Shown here in pieces: positions 53,899 to 63,989 of a stretch of DNA of 64,000 bases. The stretch comes from Promethearchaeota archaeon (GTDB taxonomy: Archaea > Asgardarchaeota > Lokiarchaeia > Sigynarchaeales > SOKP01), in NCBI GenBank assembly GCA_030605085.1, contig JAUWBH010000004.1, positions 16,021 through 80,020 on the forward strand, written 5' to 3'. Under the pieces are notes generated by a model. It did no database searches and was not told the origin of the DNA. It was given only the letters and a program-made list of their open reading frames with translations. The translations under genes and the position numbers were made by a program. Within the stretch, counting starts at the first letter, position 1. The number at the start of each line of letters is the position of its first letter.

Positions 53899-54096
53899 AT
53901 GACATCTACAAAAAGTAAAACCACAACTATTCAAATCTCGCTTAAAACTAAAGAATATTTAGACCTGTTAAAAGAAGAAGAACAATTATCAAATTACGAT
54001 GCTGTGATACGAATTATATTATTGAATTATAAATTATTTAAAGAAATTAATTCGAATGAAAAAGAAAATCGAGATTTGAAGATTATTAATAAATGA
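53899..54096 (+). CDS. Small ribbon-helix-helix protein
   Basis: 65 residues: strand KTTTIQISLKTKEYLDLL, helix EEQLSNYDAVIRIILLNYK. This is the RHH/antitoxin layout with a conserved strand for DNA contact. It has no toxin partner downstream. It diverges from the kinase gene and probably controls the shared promoter region. A truncated copy stands at 63653. Confidence 0.7.
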   Translation: MTSTKSKTTTIQISLKTKEYLDLLKEEEQLSNYDAVIRIILLNYKLFKEINSNEKENRDLKIINK

Positions 54097-54371
54097 AAAT
54101 CTTCAATACCCAACCTTAAACCTATAAAATAAAGAATTCTTAAAATTCACCATCATTCTTTTTTTTTTTATCTGTTAAAAAACTTTAATACGCGTTCGAG
54201 CGCACAATTAAATCGAAAGAGGGTGAAAGAGTGGTAAAAAAAATATGTCCAAGTTTTTCTAAATTTTTAATGACTAGTCACTACAGTTTAATTAATTAAA
54301 TAAATTAAAGTGCTTATCATCATTATAAACCTTGGTTTATAATATTTCTTTTGATTGAAGTTAAGAGATAA
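54097..54371. other. Intergenic, 275 bases
   Basis: Oligo-T run near 54160-54170 may end the RHH transcript. The last 40 bases before 54372 are almost identical to those before the remnant at 50725. No other feature seen. Confidence 0.4.
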
Positions 54372-55358
54372 ATGAAATTTCATAATTTAATGAAAGCAAA
54401 TCGTATTTATGATGCCGAGTTGAGTTGGTTTCTTACATATAGATGTAATTTAAATTGCAAATATTGTTTTAATAATCTTTTAAAAATAAGCTCAGAAGCG
54501 TCTAATATAAATATTTCTGCTTTAATAAAAATCCTCAACGAAACAAACAAAATTTTTAGAATCAATTTAAAAGGGGGAGGGGAGCCGTTTTTAATCCAAA
54601 ATTTGGTAGAGGCATGTGTAGAAATAACAAAAAGTCATTTTATTTCTTTAACTACTGATTTAATTTCTGATAAAATAAAAGAATTTACGGAAAAAATAGA
54701 TCCTGACAGAGTTTTTTTCATTACGGCAGCGTTACACATTAAAGAATATGAAAGGCTTAATTTATTGGACAAATTTATATATCACTTTCAGTTATGCAAA
54801 AGAAAAGGATTTAAAATCAAAACAATGGTAATCGCATATCCTCCACTTTTGAATGATATTAAAAAATACAAAAAAATTTTTCAAGAAAATGAAATCCAAC
54901 TGAAATTTTTTCCCTTTATTGGAGAATACAACGGCAAAAATTATCCTTATTCCTACACTGAGAAAGAACTTAATATTTTTGGGTTAGATCTAAAAAGATT
55001 TTACCAAAAAGAAAGAATTTGCAACGCAGGATATAATGTTGGTATGGTTAATCCAAATGGATATATAACTTACTGTCAAAAAATCCATAAACCTATAGGT
55101 AATATATATAATAAAATCAAATTTAACGATAAGATAATTAGATGCCCTTTTGAGTTTTGTGAATTTTCACGGGATAAATCTCTTTTTAAGAAAGCTATAA
55201 AGGAAGACAACCTAAAAATTATGAGTTCTATCTTTATAGAAAAATATGTGTTAAAAGAGTATTTAAGAAAAGTACTAAGAAAATTTTTAACATACGAAAA
55301 GCGCGAGAAAATTGTAATCTATTTTAGAAAGCATGGCATTACTCGTTTCAGTTTTTAG
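54372..55358 (+). CDS. Radical SAM protein, copy 1 of a tandem pair
   Basis: 328 residues. Cluster motif CNLNCKYCFNN (C-x3-C-x2-C) near residue 26, the GGE-like NLKGGGEPFL near 69. The C-terminal cysteines, CNAGYNVGMVNPNGYITYC and RCPFEFC, are in SPASM-like order and could hold an auxiliary cluster. The start is unusually close to the cluster motif. About 50-55% alike (by eye) to the next gene. Substrate unknown; genetic linkage to PAS kinases and RHH is repeated, which suggests a functional tie. Confidence 0.85.
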   Translation: MKFHNLMKANRIYDAELSWFLTYRCNLNCKYCFNNLLKISSEASNINISALIKILNETNKIFRINLKGGGEPFLIQNLVEACVEITKSHFISLTTDLISDKIKEFTEKIDPDRVFFITAALHIKEYERLNLLDKFIYHFQLCKRKGFKIKTMVIAYPPLLNDIKKYKKIFQENEIQLKFFPFIGEYNGKNYPYSYTEKELNIFGLDLKRFYQKERICNAGYNVGMVNPNGYITYCQKIHKPIGNIYNKIKFNDKIIRCPFEFCEFSRDKSLFKKAIKEDNLKIMSSIFIEKYVLKEYLRKVLRKFLTYEKREKIVIYFRKHGITRFSF

Positions 55359-55474
55359 CGTACTTTTCTCTGTGAAAATCCTTAAAGAAGGATTAATAAT
55401 TAGATTAAAATTTTGGATTTTACTAAAACTTACCAAATTTTTATAAATAATTGTAAGGTTGTACTATTTATTAT

Positions 55475-56458
55475 ATGCATAATTTAAGGAAAAAAAATCA
55501 AGATTATGATGCGTGGTTGGATTGGTATCCCACATATAGATGTCACTTAAATTGTGCTTATTGTTTTGAGAATCCTTTAAAAAAAACAGAAAAAATCTCC
55601 GAAATAAATACTTCTGCTTTAATAAAAACGCTCAGTGGTACAAATAAGACTTTTAAAATTAGATTTACGGGAGGAGGAGAACCATTTTTAATTCCCAATA
55701 TAGTTGAAGCTTGTGAAAAAATCACACAAAGTCACTTTGTTTGTATTGTTTCCAACCTAATTTCTGAAAAAATTCATGAATTCTCTGAAAAAATAGATCC
55801 TAAAAGAGTATTATATATTAGCGCCTCGTTACAAATTAAAGAACTTGAAAGACTTAACTTGTTAAACAAATATATTTATAATTTTCAATTATGCAAAAAA
55901 AGTGGATTTAATATAAAAGCGACTGTTGTTGCATATCCTCCACTTTTAGATGAAGTGAAAAAATACCGGAAATTTTTTCAAGAAAAAGGAATCCCACTGA
56001 AATTTTATCCTTATATCGGAAAAAGCAATGGAAAAATATATCCTAAATCCTACACTGAAAATGAACTCAATAAGTTTGGGTTAGATATAAGAAATAATTA
56101 CCAAAAAGGAAAACTCTGCAATGTTGGATGTAATGTTGGAGTTGTTAATCCACATGGATATGTTAGCTATTGCTTTAGTCTTAATAAACCTATGGGAAAT
56201 GTATATAGTAAAATTAAATTTAAAAATAAAATGCTTAGATGTCCTTTTGATTTTTGCACATATCCACTTAATTTTTACGATATTAATCTATTTAAAAAAG
56301 CTATAAAGGAAACCAACTTAAAAATCATGAGTTCAATTTATTTGAAAAAATACATTCTAAGAAACTATTTCCTGAATATGAATAAGAAATTTTTAAGATA
56401 TGAAGAACGCAAAAAAATCGGCTTATTCCTAAGGAAGTATAAGTTTGTTCGTTTTTGA
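55475..56458 (+). CDS. Radical SAM protein, copy 2 of a tandem pair
   Basis: 327 residues, paralogue of the previous gene with CHLNCAYCFEN, RFTGGGEPFLIPN and the C-terminal CNVGCNVGVVNPHGYVSYC plus RCPFDFC. An extra Cys (CNVGC) is present against copy 1. Both keep the AxPPLxxxxKKY segment and a basic C-terminus. A TATA-like TTTATAAAT stretch near 55438 suggests its own promoter. Confidence 0.85.
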   Translation: MHNLRKKNQDYDAWLDWYPTYRCHLNCAYCFENPLKKTEKISEINTSALIKTLSGTNKTFKIRFTGGGEPFLIPNIVEACEKITQSHFVCIVSNLISEKIHEFSEKIDPKRVLYISASLQIKELERLNLLNKYIYNFQLCKKSGFNIKATVVAYPPLLDEVKKYRKFFQEKGIPLKFYPYIGKSNGKIYPKSYTENELNKFGLDIRNNYQKGKLCNVGCNVGVVNPHGYVSYCFSLNKPMGNVYSKIKFKNKMLRCPFDFCTYPLNFYDINLFKKAIKETNLKIMSSIYLKKYILRNYFLNMNKKFLRYEERKKIGLFLRKYKFVRF

Positions 56459-56558
56459 TATTAAGATTGTTGGAGATTCATAGATTTGGGTTGAATCTTA
56501 ATTAAAATAAAATTAATTTGAAAGATAAAATGGACATCCTATTTGGGTTAGGGGTAAG

Positions 56559-56882
56559 TTATATAACTGATAAGAGAGGGTCAAGACAAGCTAAAAGAAT
56601 AATTGCAAAAAGTATATTGGATAATATGCGTTCAAAAATTATTTTTGATTTGTTATCAATTTCTAAGATTTCTTTTGCTGCGTCAAGACCATTTTTAATT
56701 GGCATGCGATAATCCATTAAAATAATATCAGGATTTTCTGAAAACGATTTAAACTTGTTAATTGCATCCCTTCCATTATAAGCTCCGTCTAAAACTTGAA
56801 AACTCGCGTATTCTAACATTTTCCTATATAAGACATGTAAAGAAGGTTCGTCCTCAACAATAAATATAGACTTTATTTTAAA
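56559..56882 (-). pseudogene. Truncated receiver-domain gene
   Basis: The frame after the kinase stop reads SIFIVEDEPSLHVLYRKM, then NPDIILMDYRMPIKNGLDAA, with the acidic pair and phospho-acceptor Asp of a receiver. After NKSKIIF it goes astray (ERILSNILFAIILL) where the T/S-K half should be. No usual start codon exists before MLEYAS. So both ends look broken. Confidence 0.65.
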
Positions 56883-58368
56883 TCACCTCTGGAATTAATA
56901 AAATAAAGTTGCTTCTTTTAGTACGATCTCCTTTGACTTTATCTTCGATCCAAATTTCTCCTTTGTAACTTTCTATTATTTTTTTCACGAGCGATAATCC
57001 AAACCCCATTCCGCGTTTGCTTATATCTTTTGTATAAGCTCTTTGAAAAATCGTTTCTTTTCGACCATCTCGTATTCCTATCCCATTATCTATGAATTCA
57101 ATTTTAAGATATTTGATTTTTTCTTTTTGAGATTTGGAAATTCTAACGAATATCTCTATTGTAGAATTATTATTGTATTTTACGGCATTATTCAATACAT
57201 TTTCAAATACTTCGAACAACAGATCATTTGCTTGAACAAAAAGCTTTTTCCTAATGAAATCGACGTGTATGTTAATATTTCTAGTTTTAAAACTCTTTTT
57301 TAAAAATTCTTTTGCTTCATTTAATACCTTATAAACATCCATCGATTTTATGGAGACTATACCTTCCTCAAGTTGAGAAAGTTTTCTAACATTTGAAATC
57401 AATTGTGCTCCCCTAATAGCTTGGTCTTTAATTATATCTAACATCTCATTTGTATCCTTCAATTCTTCTGGATTATTTAGAAACATTGAAATGAGCTCCG
57501 CAGATGACTTTATATTGTTAAGTATGTTATTTATGTCATGAGCAAAGAGGTCTTTATAAAAATTAGCCTGATTATATGCCTCGCGATATTTCTTCTCAGA
57601 TTCTTTTAATTTTTGTTCTAATTTTTTCTTTTCTGTGATATCTTCTGTATGAACTAGAACTAAATCTGGAGGAACATAACCATATTTCACTGAAAGATAT
57701 TTCTCTTTTTTTGTGACATTATAAATATATTTTATTTCCCGAGAAAAACTAACTTTTTCGATAGCACAACGATGTAATTCGTCTAAAATTTCTGGTCGAT
57801 TTTTATATAATTCTGAAGCATTAATTCCTAAAATATCTTTTATCTTAAAATCAGTTATTTTCTCAGCAGCAGCATTATAATTAATTAAAATAAGATCATT
57901 ACCAACTATTTGCCATGTGTATGTAGGAATTGGAATTCCTTTATAAAGCGATTTAAATCTTTCTTCAGATTCTTTGAGCTTTAGACGCAAGCGTTGCTTC
58001 TCCAATGCTTCCTTAGCTCTATGAATCAAATCTTCAATTCTTAGAGGTTTAATGAAGTAATCGTCAGCACCATCTTTTAAAGCACTGATCGCATTTTGAA
58101 GGGAAGCGTAACCTGTTATGATAATATATACCCTGTCCGGATACATTTTTTTAAATTCTTTCAAAAGGTCTATCCCATTTATATCGGGAAGCATTATATC
58201 AATAAAAGCAATATCAAAAGCCATCTGTTCTGCCTTATTAATAGCCTCGCGACCATTTCCTGCAATGACAACGTCGTAGCCCTTCTCTTGAAATATATCA
58301 GAGAGGGTCTCGCATATTAAATCGTCATCGTCTATAATCAAAATCGTGGATTCAATTATTTTAATCAC
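56878..58368 (-). CDS. Hybrid receiver-PAS-histidine kinase
   Basis: 496 residues. Receiver at 1-125 (ILIIDDDDL, DIAFIDIMLPDINGID, IITGYAS, KPL), PAS at about 135-250 (SLYKGIPIPTYTW...), then FAHDINNILNNIKSSAELI as H-box and NVLNNAVKYN, FIDNGIGIRDG, GMGFGLSLVKKII as the ATPase. A receiver at the N-terminus means it is controlled by another kinase and can pass phosphate on. Its receiver closely matches that of the next gene upstream (58395-60734), which shows gene duplication. Last intact gene of the minus-strand operon. Confidence 0.9.
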   Translation of the reverse strand: MIKIIESTILIIDDDDLICETLSDIFQEKGYDVVIAGNGREAINKAEQMAFDIAFIDIMLPDINGIDLLKEFKKMYPDRVYIIITGYASLQNAISALKDGADDYFIKPLRIEDLIHRAKEALEKQRLRLKLKESEERFKSLYKGIPIPTYTWQIVGNDLILINYNAAAEKITDFKIKDILGINASELYKNRPEILDELHRCAIEKVSFSREIKYIYNVTKKEKYLSVKYGYVPPDLVLVHTEDITEKKKLEQKLKESEKKYREAYNQANFYKDLFAHDINNILNNIKSSAELISMFLNNPEELKDTNEMLDIIKDQAIRGAQLISNVRKLSQLEEGIVSIKSMDVYKVLNEAKEFLKKSFKTRNINIHVDFIRKKLFVQANDLLFEVFENVLNNAVKYNNNSTIEIFVRISKSQKEKIKYLKIEFIDNGIGIRDGRKETIFQRAYTKDISKRGMGFGLSLVKKIIESYKGEIWIEDKVKGDRTKRSNFILLIPEVI

Positions 58369-58394
58369 CTAACCAATTGGATTTTCCTCAAATT

Positions 58395-60734
58395 TTAATT
58401 TTTTTCCGCTTTCTTGCGCTTGGTGATGTCTCGTACCATTATATGAATTGCTTTTTCACCTCTTATATCAACCAAATCTGCATTTATCATGCCTATAAAT
58501 TTTGTACCGTCTTTCCGCTTAAATTTTATTTCATAATCGCGTACCTTTCCGCTCTTTTGCAAAAGTCCAATCAAATTGTTCCGTTCGTTCGGATCAGCGA
58601 AAAGTGCGGGGACTCCAACTTCCTTCATTTCTTCAAAACTATATCCCATTAATTTTTGCATTGTATTATTTAATGCAAGCGGTTTACCATCAAGAGTAGC
58701 GACGCCAATTCCGATTGGAGCTGTATCAAAAAGAAACCGATATTTCTCTTCGGATTCTCTTATTTTCTGTTCTGCCTTCTTGCGCTCGGTGATGTCTGTG
58801 GAAATTAACATAATATTAACAACCTGCTTTTCTTGCTTGATAGGCACAACATGGATCTCATACCAAGCAATATCGCCACTAGGACCAATTGCTTTGGTTA
58901 TAAGGTTATTCACTCGTCCTGTTTGAAAGACTTGTGCAAAAGTTTTTCTATATTTATTGTAATTCTCGGGCATTGTAAAGTCATATAAACTCCTCCCAAT
59001 CACTTCTTCCATTGCAAATTCCGGAAAGGTTCGATTTACAAACTGTATTGTGGCGTCACGACCCACGATTGTAATGAAATCGGGAGAGTTCTCTAAAAAT
59101 AAACGCATTTTTCCCTCACTCTCACGCAATTTCATCTCTGCTTTCTTGTGCTCGGAGAAGTCTCGCATAGTAGTAAGTAAAACTTTCTCACCCCTTAATT
59201 CAATTATATCTATATTAAATAAGGCTATATATTCAGTTCCAACTTTCCTTTTCAATTTAACCTCGTAGTCGCGCACCTTACCCGATTCTTCCAAGATTTT
59301 AAGCAATCTTCCACGATCACTTGGATCAACATAAATAGCCTCAAGTCCGATTTCATTTAATTCTTCTAAAGTAAAGCCTGTTAATTCTCGTATTGCCTTA
59401 TTCATAGCAAGCGCATTACCTTTAACGTTAGAAATACCGATCCCAATTGGAGAATTCTCAAATAAAACGCGATATCTTTCTTCCGATTCTCTTAATTTTT
59501 TTTCTAAACTTTTAATTTTCTTTAAATCTATATAAAAGAAGATTATTAAATTAAAATCTTTGAACGGCATACAATAATGTATGCACTCTATTAACATCGC
59601 ACTTCCATCCGCTCTTTTCAATTCCAAATCATGTATATTTGGAACAATTTCTCCTTTTAAACGCATATCATAATAATTCTTGATTTTTGTAAGATATCGT
59701 TTAGAAATTATATTAAAAAGTCCTAATTTTATTATCTCGTTTTCAGATTTATAACCTAACATTCTAATAAACGCAGGGTTGGCGTATTTTATATTTTCAT
59801 TAACGCTGACTGTTATAGCCTCTTCTGCCTTATCAAATAAGGAGATTAAATCGTTATAAATCTTGTATATATACGTATTTTTAAAAATCTCTTTTTGATC
59901 GATTAAGCCCTCGTCAATAAGTCCTTGTATGCTGTCGTAAATTTTGTTAATTAATTCATTTATGACAACATTTTCCTCAGATAAATTATTTACATCTTTT
60001 AAAAGATTTAATGTGTTGACAAGGATTTTTGCTTGTTCTTTATTAAAAACTAAACAAAATTCTTCTTCTATATCAAAGACTTTATTGTTCTTTTGAATTA
60101 ATGGTATTTTTAAATTAGATTTTACATTTGAAACTAAATTTGCCCCTCTCTTAACTTGTTCTTTAATAGTATTTGGTAAATCTTCTAATTGGGCTCTTAA
60201 TTTAGGATCTTTTAAATAAAAAGGTAAAAGATCTATAGACGATTGAATACATTGAAGAATATTATTAATATCGTGAGCAAAAAGATCTTTATACAAATTC
60301 GCACGATTATATGCTTCACGATATCTTTTTTCAGATTCTTTGAGTTCTTGCTGCAAACGCCGCTTCTCCAATATGTTTTGGGTTCTTTGTAATAGTTCTT
60401 CAAGAATTAGAGGTTTAAGGAAGTATCCATCGGCACCATCTTTTATAGCACCGACCGCGTTTTCGAGAGTAGCATAACCCGTAATTATAATACATATCCT
60501 ATCGGGATAAAGTTTTTTGAACTCTTTCAAAAGGTCTATCCCACATATATCGGGAAGCTTTATATCAATAAAAGCAATATCAAAAGCCGTTTGTTCAGCC
60601 TTATTAATAGCCTCGCGACCATTTCTTGCAATGGCAATATCGTAACCCTTCTCTTGAAATATATCAGAGAGGGTCTCGCATATTAAATCGTCATCGTCTA
60701 TAATAAAAATCGTAGGATCAATTATTTTAATCAC
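58395..60734 (-). CDS. Receiver-DHp-like-PAS protein lacking an ATPase domain
   Basis: 779 residues. Receiver at 1-125. A dimerisation/H-box-like stretch LFAHDINNILQCIQSSIDL near 150 keeps the His, but no ATP-binding part follows it. A helical segment and PAS near 210-415 align with the N-terminus of the 931-residue kinase. Three more PAS units run to the end, stopping at DITKRKKAEKN, where a kinase would normally begin. It may be a phosphotransfer/sensor hub, or a fusion formed by recombination in the repeats. Start abuts the stop of the two-receiver gene. Confidence 0.85.
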   Translation of the reverse strand: MIKIIDPTIFIIDDDDLICETLSDIFQEKGYDIAIARNGREAINKAEQTAFDIAFIDIKLPDICGIDLLKEFKKLYPDRICIIITGYATLENAVGAIKDGADGYFLKPLILEELLQRTQNILEKRRLQQELKESEKRYREAYNRANLYKDLFAHDINNILQCIQSSIDLLPFYLKDPKLRAQLEDLPNTIKEQVKRGANLVSNVKSNLKIPLIQKNNKVFDIEEEFCLVFNKEQAKILVNTLNLLKDVNNLSEENVVINELINKIYDSIQGLIDEGLIDQKEIFKNTYIYKIYNDLISLFDKAEEAITVSVNENIKYANPAFIRMLGYKSENEIIKLGLFNIISKRYLTKIKNYYDMRLKGEIVPNIHDLELKRADGSAMLIECIHYCMPFKDFNLIIFFYIDLKKIKSLEKKLRESEERYRVLFENSPIGIGISNVKGNALAMNKAIRELTGFTLEELNEIGLEAIYVDPSDRGRLLKILEESGKVRDYEVKLKRKVGTEYIALFNIDIIELRGEKVLLTTMRDFSEHKKAEMKLRESEGKMRLFLENSPDFITIVGRDATIQFVNRTFPEFAMEEVIGRSLYDFTMPENYNKYRKTFAQVFQTGRVNNLITKAIGPSGDIAWYEIHVVPIKQEKQVVNIMLISTDITERKKAEQKIRESEEKYRFLFDTAPIGIGVATLDGKPLALNNTMQKLMGYSFEEMKEVGVPALFADPNERNNLIGLLQKSGKVRDYEIKFKRKDGTKFIGMINADLVDIRGEKAIHIMVRDITKRKKAEKN

Positions 60735-61499
60735 CTAACTAGTTGGACTTTCCTTAAATTTTAATTTTTTTCTGCTTATCTCCTCTACAAGGGCGACAAC
60801 TTTTTCCGTCTCCAAGGGCTTATAGAGGCAAGCGTATAAATTTTTCTTAAATGCCTCCTCAATCAGGTAGCGTATTTTTTCTTCATACTGATAACCAGTT
60901 ATCATAATTCCGGAGATCTTTGGGTTAATTTTTTTTATAGCAAGATATATATCTAAGCCATTTAAGACCGGCATTTTTACGTCAATAAAGGTTATGTCAA
61001 CATCGTTCTCCTTAATATATTTTATTGCTTGCTTGCCACTATATTTAACGGTCACCTTATATTTCAGTTCCTTTAACCCATCCCTGAAAGTTTTGCAGAA
61101 GTTGTGATCGTCGTCCACTATCAGTATGAAAACCCCTTTCTCGATCTTTCTGATAAATTGAAGGAGCTTATTAATATTCAAGGGCTTATAAATTACGCCA
61201 TAAGCCCCCTCTTTTAGCGCTTCCTCCACAAGACTTTCTACGGAATAAGCAGTCATCATAATAACCTTCATCGACGGTCTAATATATTTGACTTTCTTAT
61301 AGGTCTCCACTCCACTAAGTCCCGGCATTTTAATATCCATCAATACTATGTTATAGGCGTACTTACTAACCATCTCAATAGCTTTGTAGCCATCATTTGC
61401 AACAGCTATGTTATAACCCATTTCACCCAAAATATCAGATAAAGTCTCGCTCATACCAAGATCATCGTCAACAACGAGTATACTGGTTTTTTCTTCCAT
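60735..61499 (-). CDS. Tandem receiver protein
   Basis: 254 residues with two complete receivers: ILVVDDDLG, IVLMDIKMPGLSGVE, MMTAYS and YKPL in 1-125; ILIVDDDHN, ITFIDVKMPVLNGLD, MITGYQ and YKPL in 128-250. No output domain. It lies directly between the kinase and the 779-residue protein with no spare bases, so it likely relays phosphate among them. Confidence 0.9.
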   Translation of the reverse strand: MEEKTSILVVDDDLGMSETLSDILGEMGYNIAVANDGYKAIEMVSKYAYNIVLMDIKMPGLSGVETYKKVKYIRPSMKVIMMTAYSVESLVEEALKEGAYGVIYKPLNINKLLQFIRKIEKGVFILIVDDDHNFCKTFRDGLKELKYKVTVKYSGKQAIKYIKENDVDITFIDVKMPVLNGLDIYLAIKKINPKISGIMITGYQYEEKIRYLIEEAFKKNLYACLYKPLETEKVVALVEEISRKKLKFKESPTS

Positions 61500-61500
61500 T

Positions 61501-63438
61501 TTACATCCCCTCCTTTCTTAAAAGTGGCAATTTAATGGTGAAGGTTGTACCCTTATCAACCTTGCTTTCAGCCTCTATCTTGCCCTTATGCTTTTCAATG
61601 ATCTCCTTTACTATCGATAGACCCAAACCGATGCCCTTTACCTTAGTGGTAAAGAGTGGCTCAAATAACTTATGAATATTATCTTTTGGAATACCAATTC
61701 CCGTATCTTTAACTATTATCTCGACTATATTTTCGCTTGCTAAAGTCTTTATCTCTAGATTTCCCCCCCTGGGCATCGCTTCAACAGCGTTCAAAATTAT
61801 ATTTTGGAATGCCTGCTGGATTTGACTTGCATCTAACTGAATTTTAGGTAACTCAACATCGAGATATTTTTCAAGGATAATGTTATTAGGTAATTTAATA
61901 TTCTCCAACACATCTTTAACAATTTTGTTTACATCAACTTCTTCAAGGGAGAGCGACTTTATCTTAGCGAAGTCAAGAAGGTGAGAGATTATCCTATTAG
62001 ACCTCTGCACCTCTCCTTCGAGAATGTTTAAGTATTTCGTCACTTTCTCATCTGTATCTTTGAGTTTCATGTTCAAATAATAAACTGAATTGCTAATAAC
62101 ACCAAGAGGATTCCGAAGTTCGTGTCCAATGCTACTTGCAAGTCTTCCTATTACCGCAAGCTTCTCTTGACGCATTAATTGTTCTTGAGATTCTTTTAAT
62201 TCTTTATCAGCTTCCTTTTGTTCAAGAATAATCTTCAAACGGTTTCCAATATCGTTTATTAAAAGCTTTTCTTCTTCAATAAAAGGCTTATCTTCAAGGT
62301 AAAAAATTTCGAGTTCTAATAGTTTTTCATTTATTTTTAAGGTATTCGATAATTTAAACTTGGTTTCTTTAAAATTCTTAGTTTTATACTCCTTATTGTC
62401 AAATAATATTTTTGCGCATGTCAAATTTGGAAATTCCCACGCTGGTGGAATCAAATCAAGGGTTTTTTGAAATATCTCATCCAACGATCTCTCTGGGTCT
62501 TCAACGATCTTAGATATTCCGTATAAACAAGTGAGTTCCTTAACTCTTTCTTTAAGTTTCCATTCAGATTTTTTAAGCTTCTCTTCCGTCTCCTTGCGTT
62601 CGATGATTTCCCGTTTAAGTTGTTCGTTTAATTTTATAAGTTCAGCTGTTCGCTCTTCTACTACCTCCTTCAAATGATCGCTATATTTCCTAATTTTCTC
62701 CTCTGCATTCTTGCGCTCGGTGATGTCCGTGTGGACTGCGACAAAAACTTTACCATAGTCGGAATGGTCGAACATTGAAACATTGGCATAGCACCAAAAT
62801 AAAGTACCATCCTTCTTGATATTATTTACTTCCCCATGCCACTTTCCAGTCTTTTCCAAGATATTAATGATTTCCCTTGCTGTTTCCTCGGGATATTTAT
62901 CAGTTGGAGCATTTACAATGGAAACATGCTTACCTATCATTTCACTAGGATCATAGCCAAACATCTTCTCAAATTTAGGATTTGCATAGACAATTATTCC
63001 ATCATCCATTCGAATAAGAAAAACTCCCTCAGTCATGTTTGTCGTGATTTCGCTATGTAAGCTCAACTCAGCTTCTGCTTTCTTACGCTCGGTGATATCG
63101 GTAGTGATAATTCCGAGACCATTACCTACTTTAAAAGCCCTTACAGATATGTGTATATCTCCAAATATGGGGTGAGGAATAAGGTCATCTATAAAAAAAG
63201 GTTTTCCTGTTTTTATAACATCCATGTATTTTTCATATCTGCCAGTTTCTTTAAGATTAGGTACAATTTCTAAAATGTTCTTACCAATTATATCTTCTTT
63301 ATTTAGACCAAACAATGTTAGGCCGCTTTTATTAACATCAACATAATTAAAATTGGAGTCAAAAAGAAAAAAAGAATCAGTTGCTGAATCCATGAATTTT
63401 TTTAATCTTTCTTCGGATTCTTTTAATTTTTTTTCCAT
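61501..63438 (-). CDS. PAS-PAS-GAF-like sensor histidine kinase
   Basis: 645 residues. PAS units at about 1-115 and 120-245, a coiled coil (EKIRKYSDHLKEVVEERTAE), a GAF-like region at about 300-400, HisKA with SSIGHELRNPLGVISNSVYY (canonical HELRNP), and ATPase with NIILNAVEAMPRGG, VKDTGIGIPK and KGIGLGLSIVKEII. It is the only kinase here of the canonical HExxxP class, and is first in the operon, so it is the likely input. No membrane helix. Starts 215 bases from the RHH remnant, divergent. Confidence 0.9.
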   Translation of the reverse strand: MEKKLKESEERLKKFMDSATDSFFLFDSNFNYVDVNKSGLTLFGLNKEDIIGKNILEIVPNLKETGRYEKYMDVIKTGKPFFIDDLIPHPIFGDIHISVRAFKVGNGLGIITTDITERKKAEAELSLHSEITTNMTEGVFLIRMDDGIIVYANPKFEKMFGYDPSEMIGKHVSIVNAPTDKYPEETAREIINILEKTGKWHGEVNNIKKDGTLFWCYANVSMFDHSDYGKVFVAVHTDITERKNAEEKIRKYSDHLKEVVEERTAELIKLNEQLKREIIERKETEEKLKKSEWKLKERVKELTCLYGISKIVEDPERSLDEIFQKTLDLIPPAWEFPNLTCAKILFDNKEYKTKNFKETKFKLSNTLKINEKLLELEIFYLEDKPFIEEEKLLINDIGNRLKIILEQKEADKELKESQEQLMRQEKLAVIGRLASSIGHELRNPLGVISNSVYYLNMKLKDTDEKVTKYLNILEGEVQRSNRIISHLLDFAKIKSLSLEEVDVNKIVKDVLENIKLPNNIILEKYLDVELPKIQLDASQIQQAFQNIILNAVEAMPRGGNLEIKTLASENIVEIIVKDTGIGIPKDNIHKLFEPLFTTKVKGIGLGLSIVKEIIEKHKGKIEAESKVDKGTTFTIKLPLLRKEGM

Positions 63439-63652
63439 CTTAAAAACCTTATTATAATTCTTTATTAAAAGTCAAACCAACATCTATTATCTTTTATTAG
63501 GGTCACTATAGTTACTCTATGGAATCCCTATGATTATATACTAAACATCTAATAAAAAAGTTTTTAATAAATTACTATTGAAAAATTGTTTAGAAAAAAT
63601 TGAAATATTTCTTTAAGAATATTTATAAAAAAACTATAGGGAAATAATTTAA

Positions 63653-63733
63653 ATAACACCTACAAAACAAAAAACCACGACTATTCAGATCTCGCTTAAA
63701 ACTAATGAATATTTAGACTTGTTGAGATATTAG
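63653..63733 (+). pseudogene. Truncated copy of the ribbon-helix-helix gene
   Basis: Reads ITPTKQKTTTIQISLKTNE then YLDLLRY and TAG; aligned with the start of the protein at 53899. The initiator is ATA instead of ATG and only the first 26 codons remain. It sits at the same divergent position relative to a kinase gene as the intact copy. Confidence 0.8.
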
Positions 63734-63740
63734 TTTTACT

Positions 63741-63989
63741 CTAAGATTCTAATTTTCTGATATCTTTACGATATCTACGAACTTCTTCAGGAGTTCCTTT
63801 ACCTTTTACTAGAACACCAATAATAGGCAAACCATCTTTTTTGTAAGAAAACTCAAGCTTATAGTCCTTGAATCTCAGGATTATAGCTCCTTTCGCTATT
63901 TTAGTAGCTTGTTGGTAAGATTTTAATGCCTCCGCCAAACCAATAATCAACTCTAGTTCAAAAGTAAGTTTCCCTGCTTCATCCTTCAC
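63741..63989 (-). CDS. Small unknown protein (82 aa)
   Basis: ATG 63989, in-frame TGA just before it with AAGG as a possible ribosome site. Helix LTFELELIIGLAEALKSYQQA, then strands GAIILRFKDYKLEFSYKKD and GLPIIGVLVKGKGTPEE, ending in a charged helix. No family recognised. Its end is 7 bases from the RHH remnant, convergent. Confidence 0.55.
   Translation of the reverse strand: MKDEAGKLTFELELIIGLAEALKSYQQATKIAKGAIILRFKDYKLEFSYKKDGLPIIGVLVKGKGTPEEVRRYRKDIRKLES

Noticed and set aside
53899..54096. Toxin-antitoxin pair
   Set aside because: The RHH gene looks like an antitoxin, but no toxin gene follows; its partner is more likely the divergent kinase promoter.
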